This document shows positions 51,952 to 59,491 of a stretch of 64,000 nt of DNA, piece after piece. The DNA lies in NCBI GenBank assembly GCA_017304475.1, contig JAFKKV010000011.1, positions 372,001 to 436,000 on the forward strand, given 5' to 3'. This DNA is from Hyphomicrobiales bacterium. Its GTDB lineage: Bacteria; Pseudomonadota; Alphaproteobacteria; Rhizobiales; Phreatobacteraceae. Below the pieces are notes generated by a model. It was not told the DNA's origin. It worked only from the letters and a program-made list of their open reading frames with translations, and did not search any database. Numbering within the stretch: the stretch's first letter is position 1; each line of letters opens with the position of its first letter. Both the position numbers and the translations under genes were made by a program.

Positions 51952-53196
51952 TCAGTTGAACCAGATCGCGTAGGTCAGGAACTGGCCGGAAAACACGCGC
52001 TGCCACTGCCCCCAGCTCTGCCTGGAGATCTGCGGGCCGTCCTTCAGATAGGGCAGGGCAGCGTGGCCCGTGCCCCAGAGCACGAGGTCGAAAGGCCGCG
52101 GCTGTTCGAAAAAGGCCTTCAGGTCGATGCCGTGCTGGTAGCGCCAGTGCGGCACCAGCAGCTTGCCGTCCAGCACCGCCTCGAATTCGTTGAGCGCCGC
52201 ATGCCAGCCGTCGAGCCGCTCCTTGGTCACCTCCAGGCCTGGGAAGGCCGTGCTGTGCTGGCCGGGCCCCGGCAGCCATTCATGGTCGTCGTCGGTCTCC
52301 GCCAGCACTTCCTTCCAGGTTTGCCGGCTGAGGGCGATGACGGCCTTCAGGTGTTCGCGCGCCTTGACGAGCCGCTCCGGCTCGGCGAGCGGCCAGCGAA
52401 TGAGATGGATGAGCGCGACCAGATCGGCCATCTGGCCGGCATCGCCACCGATGATCGGATCGCGCTGGGGCTCGGTCGCGGCCCGCTGACCTGAGGGATC
52501 GGCCGCGCCCTGGAAGAACAGGTGAGCCGCGCCGTCATAGGTTTCGTGCCAGTCATAGGCGAGGGCGAATTCGAGGAAGCTGGACAGGAGCCGCGAATAG
52601 CCGCGCAGCCAGGTCATGTCGGCGCGGTCGAAGCCGACATCCCAGGGCGGGCTGTCCGGCTCGCTGCGCGCCCGGCCGATCGTCGCGACCCGGGCGATGA
52701 TCCGCCCGAGCGCTTCGTCGGGACCTGCCTTGCTGTCGCCCCTGAAGTCGAGCCTGACCGTGTTGAGATCGATCTCCAGATGGACCGGCCCGGCGGGCAG
52801 GCGGGCGAGCACCGCCTCGGCTTCGGTCAGGTCGGCGAGAAAGCGGACATAGATCGCCCGGAGCTTGTCATAGCTGAGCGGTTCCGGATGGGGATTTTCC
52901 GGCACGGGCAACCGCAGGATCGGCATGCTGCCGCTGCGCGGCGGCCTGAGGCCGTGACGATACAGCCCCTGGCCGAGCGTTTCGACGGCGCGGGCGAATT
53001 TGATCATGCCGAGCGCGGCGACGGTCTGGGAATTCTGCGGCGCGCCCGTCAGTTCGGCTTCGCCCTGGGCGAACGTCCCGGCGCCGGCATGCCGCCGGAC
53101 GATGTCGGCGGCATCCGCGCCCTGCGCCCGCGCATCGGTTTCCAGCGCCCCGCAGGCGACCAGCGCCAGCAGCGCGGCGAACAGGGTCTTGATCAT
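51952..53196 (-). CDS. Secreted protein of unknown function
   Basis: A 414-residue protein not recognised as a named family. A signal peptide (MIKTLFAALLALVACGALETDARAQ) predicts export; the mature part is soluble, mostly helical, rich in Trp and His (DWHETYDGAAHLFFQG, GHAALPYLKDGP) and ends in Asn. No lipobox and no catalytic signature are evident. ATG at 53196 fits the signal peptide. A long palindrome (53282-53413) lies upstream. It could be a periplasmic binding or hydrolase-like protein, but nothing supports a choice. Confidence 0.7.
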   Translation of the reverse strand: MIKTLFAALLALVACGALETDARAQGADAADIVRRHAGAGTFAQGEAELTGAPQNSQTVAALGMIKFARAVETLGQGLYRHGLRPPRSGSMPILRLPVPENPHPEPLSYDKLRAIYVRFLADLTEAEAVLARLPAGPVHLEIDLNTVRLDFRGDSKAGPDEALGRIIARVATIGRARSEPDSPPWDVGFDRADMTWLRGYSRLLSSFLEFALAYDWHETYDGAAHLFFQGAADPSGQRAATEPQRDPIIGGDAGQMADLVALIHLIRWPLAEPERLVKAREHLKAVIALSRQTWKEVLAETDDDHEWLPGPGQHSTAFPGLEVTKERLDGWHAALNEFEAVLDGKLLVPHWRYQHGIDLKAFFEQPRPFDLVLWGTGHAALPYLKDGPQISRQSWGQWQRVFSGQFLTYAIWFN

Positions 53197-53281
53197 GACA
53201 TCGCTCCTCGATCGGCGCGGACCAAGCCCGATCTCTGTGGCGGAACCGTGGACCGTTCGCCATGAGCAATGGGGCCGAAGT

Positions 53282-53413
53282 CGTGGATGGCCGGGACAAG
53301 CCCGGCCAGGACGAGGGTTGCCCCGTGGAGACGGACGCTGAGTGCGCGCCGTGGCCTTGCACAATGTGAGGCGAAAAACATCGTCTTGCCCGGGCTTGTC
53401 CCTGAGATCCACG
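53282..53413. repeat. Palindromic repeat, family 3
   Basis: The left arm starts CGTGGATGGCCGGGACAAGC and continues CCGGCCAGGACGA to 53314; the right arm, from 53381, is its near-exact inverse, ending in ATCCACG. The left arm also folds on itself (GGCCGGG-ACAAG-CCCGGCC-like). It occupies the 264-bp gap between two minus-strand genes; no gene is seen. Confidence 0.75.
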
Positions 53414-53460
53414 GCTTGTCTGGGCGAAAATCAACCGGTCATGATGCGCTGTGCAGCGAC

Positions 53461-54339
53461 CTAATAGATCCCGACCGGGAAGGCTTTCAGGTAGAGGTCG
53501 GTATAGACGCCCTTTTCCCACAGGCGCTGCAGCGCGTGGTTGATGGCCAGCCTGAGCGGGTCGTTGCCGCGGCGCATGACGATGGCGAGGCCTTCGCCGA
53601 AATAGCGGTTCTCGGTATAGGCTTGGCCGAGGAAGCGGCAGCAATTGGCGGAGGCCTGGCCGTTCAGCCAGAAGGCATGGCTGACGCCATCGCCGAACAG
53701 CACGTCGACCTCCCGGCCGCTCAGCGCCTTGCGCGCCTCGGCCAGTGTCGCGTAACGACGGATCGCCGAACCGCGGAAGAAGGCCTGGATATAGGCCTCG
53801 TGCGCCGTGCCGGTGACGACCGCGATGGAGCGTCCGGCAAGCCCCTCGGGTGTCGCTTCCGTCAGCGTCGTGTCCTTCTGCATGACGAAGCGGGCCGGGG
53901 TTTCGAGATAGCGGTCCGACACCTCGTAGCGCCGGCGGATATCGGGCGTGATCGCCTGGGCCGCGATGATGGCATCGCCATTGTTGCGGTCGAGGCTTTC
54001 CAGCAGCGTGTCCCAGCGCCGCACCTGGACGGTGCAGGGCACGCGCAGCTCCTCGCAGAGCGCGCGGGCGAGATCGATGTTGAAGCCGACCGGCTGGCCG
54101 TCGGGCCCGGCGAAATTGAACGGCGGATAGTCGTCCTCGGTGAGAAAGCGGATCTGCGGCACGCGTGTCATGTCGACCCGCTCGCTGCGCCGGCGCGGAT
54201 CCCAATAGTTCGGAATGACCACCTGCGGCGCGGTATCGGCCGGGCGTGGCGCCGGAACCGGGGCCTGCTGCGCGCGGGCCGCCGCGACGACGGCAAGCGT
54301 CGTGGTCATCGCGAGGGCAAGAATGGCGTTGAGCGTCAT
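53461..54339 (-). CDS. Amino-acid-type ABC transporter substrate-binding protein (SBP family 3)
   Basis: A 292-residue periplasmic protein with signal peptide ending AAARAQ and a Pro-rich linker. IRFLTEDDYPPFNFAGPDGQPVGFNIDLARALCEEL is the family-3 opening, with the ligand Arg expected near RRWDTLLESL and the acidic patch at GDAIIAAQA. No permease or ATPase genes adjoin, so it is an orphan binding protein that must share another transporter or act as a sensor (inference). Confidence 0.87.
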   Translation of the reverse strand: MTLNAILALAMTTTLAVVAAARAQQAPVPAPRPADTAPQVVIPNYWDPRRRSERVDMTRVPQIRFLTEDDYPPFNFAGPDGQPVGFNIDLARALCEELRVPCTVQVRRWDTLLESLDRNNGDAIIAAQAITPDIRRRYEVSDRYLETPARFVMQKDTTLTEATPEGLAGRSIAVVTGTAHEAYIQAFFRGSAIRRYATLAEARKALSGREVDVLFGDGVSHAFWLNGQASANCCRFLGQAYTENRYFGEGLAIVMRRGNDPLRLAINHALQRLWEKGVYTDLYLKAFPVGIY

Positions 54340-54596
54340 GGCGCGGCTCGGATCTGGTGTGGCCGGCGGATCGACCTCCGTCCTTATAGCCTAGTCGTGG
54401 CCGGCGGGGAGCCTTGTCCGGACGATCGGTGATGGTGGCCGAATTGCCGGTTGCTTTCGCCACGTCGCGGGGTAACAAAAGCCGGCCCGACACGGCGCTT
54501 CCCGGCGCCGGCGGGACATCCGCCGGCCCTTGCGCGGCGCTCGAAAAGAATTTCTGCCACAAGGGCTTGTGCCCTGATGATCCGGGGAGAGGGTGG

Positions 54597-55382
54597 ATGA
54601 CCGAGACCGCCAAGCCTGTTGTCGTCGTCGAGGATCTGGCGCCGCATGTGGCGCTGGTCAGGATCGACCGCCCCGAGGCCCGCAACGCGCTGAACGCCGA
54701 AACCCGCGCGGCCCTGGTCGAGGCCTTCCTGCGGCTCGGCGCCGATCCAGACGTGCGCGTCGTGGTGCTGACCGGCAGCGGCAAGGCCTTCGTCGCCGGT
54801 GCCGACATCAAGGACATGGCCAGCCGCACGCCGCCCGACATGATGGCGCGCCGGACCCATTTGCAATGGCAGGTGATCGCCCAGTTCCCGAAGCCGCTGA
54901 TCGCCGCGGTCAACGGCTTCGCGCTCGGCGGCGGCTGCGAACTCGCCATGCATGCCGATATCATCATCGCCGCGGAGAGCGCGAAATTCGGCCAGCCGGA
55001 AATCAAGATCGGCATCATGCCCGGCGCCGGCGGCACCCAGCGGCTGATCCGCGCGGTCGGCAAGTTCAAGGCGATGAAACTCATGCTCACCGGCGCGATC
55101 ATCGATGCGCGCGAGGCCGACCGTATCGGCCTGGTCACCGAGGTGGTGCCGGATGCCGAGCTGATGGAGCGCGCCAGGGCGCTGGCCGTCGAGATCGCCG
55201 GCCTGCCGCCGGTGGCGCTCGCCGAGATCAAGGAAGTGGCGCTGACCGGCGAGGACCTGCCTCTGGCCGCCGCCCTGGCGCTGGAGCGCAAGGCCTTTCA
55301 GCTGCTGTTTTCGACCGAGGACCAGAAGGAGGGCATGGGTGCCTTCCTCGACAAGCGCTCGCCTGACTTCAAGGGACGATAA
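54597..55382 (+). CDS. Enoyl-CoA hydratase/isomerase (PaaF-like crotonase)
   Basis: A 261-residue crotonase. Oxyanion-hole and catalytic parts are clear: KAFVAGADIKDM at 63-74, GFALGGGCELAM with Glu115, and GQPEIKIGIMPGAGGTQR with Glu135, the two hydratase glutamates. It hydrates 2,3-enoyl-CoA. Followed immediately by a 3-hydroxyacyl-CoA dehydrogenase and a PaaI-type thioesterase, the order of the lower phenylacetate pathway. A GGGGAGAGGG ribosome site precedes the ATG. Confidence 0.91.
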   Translation: MTETAKPVVVVEDLAPHVALVRIDRPEARNALNAETRAALVEAFLRLGADPDVRVVVLTGSGKAFVAGADIKDMASRTPPDMMARRTHLQWQVIAQFPKPLIAAVNGFALGGGCELAMHADIIIAAESAKFGQPEIKIGIMPGAGGTQRLIRAVGKFKAMKLMLTGAIIDAREADRIGLVTEVVPDAELMERARALAVEIAGLPPVALAEIKEVALTGEDLPLAAALALERKAFQLLFSTEDQKEGMGAFLDKRSPDFKGR

Positions 55383-55385
55383 GTG

Positions 55386-56900
55386 ATGCCGCAGTTTTCA
55401 AAAGTCGGAGTTGTCGGTGTCGGCGCCATGGGCGGCGGCATCGTCCAGATGGCGGCACAGGCCGGTGCCGACGTGGTGCTGTTCGATGCTCGTCCCGGCG
55501 GCGCCCAGGCGGCGGTCGACCGGCTCGGCACGACCTGGGACGGGCTCGCCGCCAAGGGCCGCATGACCGCGGAGGCCGTCGCCGCTGCCAAGGCGCGGCT
55601 GACGCCGGCGGCATCCCTCGCCGATCTCGCCGGCTGCGATCTGGTGATCGAGGCGATCGTCGAGGATCTGGAGGTCAAGCGGCAGACTTTCGTCGCGCTC
55701 GAGGCGGTGGTCGGCCCGGATTGCGTGCTCGCCTCCAACACCTCGTCGCTGTCGGTGACCGCCATCGCCGCGGCCTGCGCCAGGCCCGAGCGGGTCGCCG
55801 GCTATCACTTCTTCAATCCGGTGCCGCTGATGAAGGTCGTCGAGGTGATCGACGGCGCGCGCACCGCGCCCGGCATTTCCGGGCGGCTCGCGGCCTTCGC
55901 CCGCGATTATGGCCACCGGCCGATCACCTGCATCGATTCGCCCGGCTTCGTGGTCAATCATGCCGGCCGCGGCTTCGGCACCGAAGCCTTGCAGATCGTC
56001 GTCGCCGAAGGTGCTGCAAGCTATGCCGATGTCGACCGCGCCCTGCGCGACCAGGCCGGTTTCCGGCTCGGGCCGTTCGAGCTCCTCGACCTGACCGCGC
56101 TCGACGTGTCCCAGCCGGTCGGCGAAAGCATGTACCGGCAGTTCTACGGCGAGCCGCGGTTCCGGCCGTCCTGGCTCCTGAAGCAGCGCCTGGATGCTGG
56201 CCTGCTCGGCCGCAAGGCCGGCCGGGGCTTTTACGCCCACGGCCCGGAGGGCCAGGAAAAACTGCCGGAACAGCCCGTGCCGAAGGCCGATCCGCGGCCG
56301 GTCTGGGTGGCGGCGGTGGAGCCGGCCTGGCGCGACGAGATCGTCGCCATCGTCAAGGCCGCCGGCTGGCCGGTGGTGAGCGGCCCGCAGCCGCCGGACG
56401 ATGCGCTGATCGTGGTCGCCCCCCTCGGCCACGACGCGACGGCGGCCGCCGAGGGGCTGCAGGTGCCGGCGAACCGGCTCGTCGCCATCGACGCTCTGTT
56501 CGGGCTCGGCAAGCGCCGGGTGATCATGGCGCCTCCCGGCGCCGATCCGGCCTTCGTCGAGGCGGCCCATGCCCTGTTCGCCGCCGACGGCACGCCGGTC
56601 ACCCGCATTCACGACAGTGCAGGCTTCATCGCCCAGCGGGTGGTGGCGACCATCGTCAATATCGCCAGCGACATGGCGCAGCAGCGCATCGCCTCGCCGG
56701 CCGATATCGATGACGCCGTGCGTCTCGGCCTCGGCTACCCGCAAGGGCCGCTGGCCTTCGGCGACGCCATTGGCGCCGACCGCATCGCCGCCATCCTCGC
56801 CGCTCTCGGCAATCTCTCCGGTGATCCGCGCTACCGGCCGAGCCCGTGGCTGCGCCGCCGGGCGAGCCTCGGTCTCAAGCTGACCACCGCGGAGGCGTGA
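55386..56900 (+). CDS. paaH: 3-Hydroxyacyl-CoA dehydrogenase (PaaH-like, duplicated C-terminal domain)
   Basis: A 504-residue NAD-dependent enzyme. The Rossmann motif GVGAMGGGIVQMAAQAG is at about 11-27; ASNTSSLSVT and HFFNPVPLMKVVEV carry the catalytic Ser/His, with two C-terminal dehydrogenase domains (about 185-285 and 405-500), the length of PaaH/PaaC in contrast to about 290 residues for single-domain enzymes. The next gene is a PaaI-type thioesterase. GTG at 55383 is one codon earlier than the chosen ATG. Confidence 0.9.
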   Translation: MPQFSKVGVVGVGAMGGGIVQMAAQAGADVVLFDARPGGAQAAVDRLGTTWDGLAAKGRMTAEAVAAAKARLTPAASLADLAGCDLVIEAIVEDLEVKRQTFVALEAVVGPDCVLASNTSSLSVTAIAAACARPERVAGYHFFNPVPLMKVVEVIDGARTAPGISGRLAAFARDYGHRPITCIDSPGFVVNHAGRGFGTEALQIVVAEGAASYADVDRALRDQAGFRLGPFELLDLTALDVSQPVGESMYRQFYGEPRFRPSWLLKQRLDAGLLGRKAGRGFYAHGPEGQEKLPEQPVPKADPRPVWVAAVEPAWRDEIVAIVKAAGWPVVSGPQPPDDALIVVAPLGHDATAAAEGLQVPANRLVAIDALFGLGKRRVIMAPPGADPAFVEAAHALFAADGTPVTRIHDSAGFIAQRVVATIVNIASDMAQQRIASPADIDDAVRLGLGYPQGPLAFGDAIGADRIAAILAALGNLSGDPRYRPSPWLRRRASLGLKLTTAEA

Positions 56901-56902
56901 CG

Positions 56903-57337
56903 ATGGTGGAAGCGCCCTTGTCCGGATTGCCCGAGACCGCCCGCCAGATCAGCGACTTTCAGAAGCTGATCGGCTGGAAGGTCAAGGTCTGGGAGGAGGG
57001 CTATGCCGTGATCACCTGCGAGATCCGGCAGGACTTCATGAACCGCAGCGGCATCCTGCATGGCGGCCTGATCGCCACTTTGCTGGATTCGGTCGCCGGC
57101 CACGCCGCCTTCGGCGCGCCGCCGGCCGACCCTGCCGAACCGCGGCTCGGCGGGGTGACGCTGTCCTTCACCATCAATTATCTCGGCACCGCCAGCGAAG
57201 GCGAGCTGACGGTGACCGGCCGGCGCACCGGCGGCGGCAAGAGCATCGTTTTCGCCCGCGCCGATGTGGTCGACGCGGCCGGCCGGCTGATCGCCGAGGC
57301 GACCGGCACCTTCAAGCGGCGGCTGCCCAAGGCCTGA
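56903..57337 (+). CDS. paaI: PaaI-type hot-dog thioesterase
   Basis: A 144-residue protein. NRSGILHGGLIATLLDSVAGHAAF is the hot-dog thioesterase helix region (HGG, Asp catalytic), and GSTAS-like TASEGELTVTGRRTGGGKSIVFARADV the strand region. PaaI releases stalled hydroxyphenylacetyl-CoA intermediates. ATG at 56903 lies 2 bp after the paaH stop. A GGCGG-CCATT-CCGCC hairpin at 57338-57352 follows. Confidence 0.87.
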   Translation: MVEAPLSGLPETARQISDFQKLIGWKVKVWEEGYAVITCEIRQDFMNRSGILHGGLIATLLDSVAGHAAFGAPPADPAEPRLGGVTLSFTINYLGTASEGELTVTGRRTGGGKSIVFARADVVDAAGRLIAEATGTFKRRLPKA

Positions 57338-57364
57338 GGCGGCCATTCCGCCGCCCCGTCGCGG

Positions 57365-58339
57365 TCACTCGGCCGGGTCGAACTCGGCCGGCGCGAATTT
57401 GTAGCTGGTCGAGCAATATTCGCACGTCACGGTGATCGCGCCATGCTCGACCATGTCTTGGCGTTCCTGCGGCGTGAAGCTGCGCACGATGTTCTCGATC
57501 TTGTCGCGCGAGCAGGTGCAGTGGTCCGACACGCCCTGGGCGTCGAAGACCCGCACGCCCCGTTCGTGGAACAGTCGATAGAGCAGCCGCTCCGGCGACA
57601 GGGTCCGGTCGACCAGTTCGTCGTCGCCGATCGTGTCGGTCAGCGCGCGGGCCTCGGCCCAGGCTTCGTCCGGCTCGGGCAAGGCGGTGCCCTCCGGAGC
57701 GTCGCCCGGCGCCAGGTCGCGCGTCGTGGTACCGCCGGCTTTCGGTACGTGCTGGACCAGCATGCCGCCGGCACGCCAGGCTCGGCTCGGGCCGTTCTCG
57801 CCCGGCACCAGCTCTTCGGCCGCCGCCAGCCGCACCCGGGTTTCGATCTGTTCCGACTGGCGGAAATATTGGTCGGCGGCCTGCTCCAGGCCCTGGCCGT
57901 CGAGCGAGACGATGCCCTGGTAGCGCTGCATTTCGATGCCCTGGTCGATGGTCATGACCAGTTGGCCGGTGCCGAGCAGGCTCGCCGGATCGGCGCGGCC
58001 GGCGGCAGCCGCCTCGGCCACCTTGTCGGCGTCGAAACGGGCGAGCGCCCTGACCTTGTCGGGCGTGGTGACGTCGACCACCACCATGCGGACCGGACCG
58101 TCGGTCTGCGTCTGCAGGATCAGGCGGCCGTCGAATTTGAGGCCGGAGCCGAGCAGCACGGTGAGCGCGGTGGCTTCGGCGAGCAGGCGCGACACCTCCG
58201 GCGGATAGCCGTGGCGGTCGATGATGGTGGTCGCGGCCGGGCCGAGCCGCGCGACGCGGCCGCGCAGGTCGAGCTCGTCGACATGGAAGGGCACAACGAT
58301 ATCGTCGGCGCCGTGGGTGAGGTCGGGGATCATGGACAT
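57365..58339 (-). CDS. hslO: Hsp33-family redox-regulated chaperone
   Basis: A 324-residue chaperone, activated by oxidation. The zinc-binding C-terminus is HCTCSRDKIENIV (CxC) and TCEYCSTSY (CxxC). The N-terminal domain shows DDIVVPFHVDELDLRGRVARLG. Length is slightly above the E. coli 292. In related bacteria hslO is often beside argF; here it is divergent from an L,D-transpeptidase gene and convergent with paaI. Confidence 0.95.
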   Translation of the reverse strand: MSMIPDLTHGADDIVVPFHVDELDLRGRVARLGPAATTIIDRHGYPPEVSRLLAEATALTVLLGSGLKFDGRLILQTQTDGPVRMVVVDVTTPDKVRALARFDADKVAEAAAAGRADPASLLGTGQLVMTIDQGIEMQRYQGIVSLDGQGLEQAADQYFRQSEQIETRVRLAAAEELVPGENGPSRAWRAGGMLVQHVPKAGGTTTRDLAPGDAPEGTALPEPDEAWAEARALTDTIGDDELVDRTLSPERLLYRLFHERGVRVFDAQGVSDHCTCSRDKIENIVRSFTPQERQDMVEHGAITVTCEYCSTSYKFAPAEFDPAE

Positions 58340-58727
58340 GAGGCGCTATATGGCGGCAGCCGCCACGGATTGCGAGAGGCTTTGACACGAGCCGCGCGCA
58401 TGGCTCGCAGCTGATTCGCGGCAGGCCGCGAACTGGTGCCCGGACGTCCCCGGCGGGCTTGCCGCGGGCCCGCCACAATCACGTTCCCGTGAGACCGGGC
58501 TACATTAGAAGAATTCAGTCGGCTCGCGGGTTTGCAGGCGATAAAAAGTCGTGTCCGGACGGTCACAGTGATGGCGGAAAAGTGGCCTTCCCTGTCGCGG
58601 GAGGGCCTGCACCCCGTTGCAATGCAACCAAGCTTGCCGCTTTCATACCTCCAGCGGTGTTTCCCAAAACTGGCCTAGCCGGGCCGGCTCCGCCCGTTTC
58701 GCTGTTTCAACAGGTCAAGGTGCCTCC
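58340..58727. other. Divergent intergenic region with a short palindrome
   Basis: 388 bp between hslO and the L,D-transpeptidase gene. GTTGCA-A-TGCAAC at 58616-58628 is a perfect palindrome about 100 bp upstream of the transpeptidase start. No gene or RNA was recognised. Confidence 0.45.
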
Positions 58728-59351
58728 ATGCGGCGCATTCTGCCAATCCTCGCCACCACAGTGACGCTGCTGCTGACGGCGTCCGCCGCGCAGGCGCAGT
58801 TCCTGTTCTTCGGAAATCAGAACTCCCAGCAGGTGATGATCGACCCGGCCACCGGCCAGCCGATGCGCCAGATGCCGCGCACAGACGGCGGTCCGCGCGT
58901 CGGCGCGAGCGCGATCCCGCGCGAAACGGTGGCCTATTCGGGCGGCCATGCGCCGGGCACGATCGTCATTTCCACCCAGGAGCGCCGGCTTTATCTGGTT
59001 CAGGCCGGCGGCACGGCCCTGCGTTATGGCGTCGGTGTCGGCCGCCCCGGCTTCTCCTGGGCCGGCGTCAAGACCATCAGCCGCAAGGCGGAATGGCCGG
59101 ATTGGCGTCCGCCGGCGCAGATGCTGCGCCGCCGCCCCGACCTGCCGCGCTTCATGGCCGGCGGCCCGCAGAACCCGCTCGGCGCCCGCGCCATGTATCT
59201 CGGCTCGTCGCTCTACCGCATCCATGGCTCCAACGAGCCGCATACCATCGGCACCGCCGTCTCGTCGGGCTGCTTCCGCATGACCAATGAGGACGTGATG
59301 GACCTCTATGCCCGCGTTCGGGTCGGCACCCGGGTCGTCGTCACCCGCTGA
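58728..59351 (+). CDS. L,D-transpeptidase (YkuD/ErfK domain)
   Basis: A 207-residue periplasmic enzyme with signal peptide (cleavage after AAQAQ). The YkuD domain is residues about 75-205, with His166 in YRIHGSNEP and nucleophile Cys182 in SSGCFRM. It makes 3-3 peptidoglycan crosslinks or anchors proteins to peptidoglycan. ATG at 58728 fits the signal peptide. A strong terminator follows. Confidence 0.92.
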   Translation: MRRILPILATTVTLLLTASAAQAQFLFFGNQNSQQVMIDPATGQPMRQMPRTDGGPRVGASAIPRETVAYSGGHAPGTIVISTQERRLYLVQAGGTALRYGVGVGRPGFSWAGVKTISRKAEWPDWRPPAQMLRRRPDLPRFMAGGPQNPLGARAMYLGSSLYRIHGSNEPHTIGTAVSSGCFRMTNEDVMDLYARVRVGTRVVVTR

Positions 59352-59377
59352 GCCTGGCCGCGATCAACCTGTTGAGG

Positions 59378-59411
59378 CAAGGGCCGGCGGCAGCGCCGGC
59401 CTTTGCTTTTT
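59378..59411 (+). terminator. Rho-independent terminator after the L,D-transpeptidase gene
   Basis: GGCCGGCG-GCAG-CGCCGGCC (59382-59401) followed by TTTGCTTTTT; the best canonical intrinsic terminator in the window. Confidence 0.88.
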
Positions 59412-59491
59412 GAGCCCTGGCGGTCGCGCATTTGATTCCCGCGCCAAAAGTCCCATTTTGGGGGCTGACCGAATCGGAAGCTTCAAGTCCC

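Noticed and set aside
52868..55291. An 807-residue minus-strand open frame
   Set aside because: It crosses three unrelated genes in a non-coding frame and shows no domain; long frames are expected by chance at this GC content.
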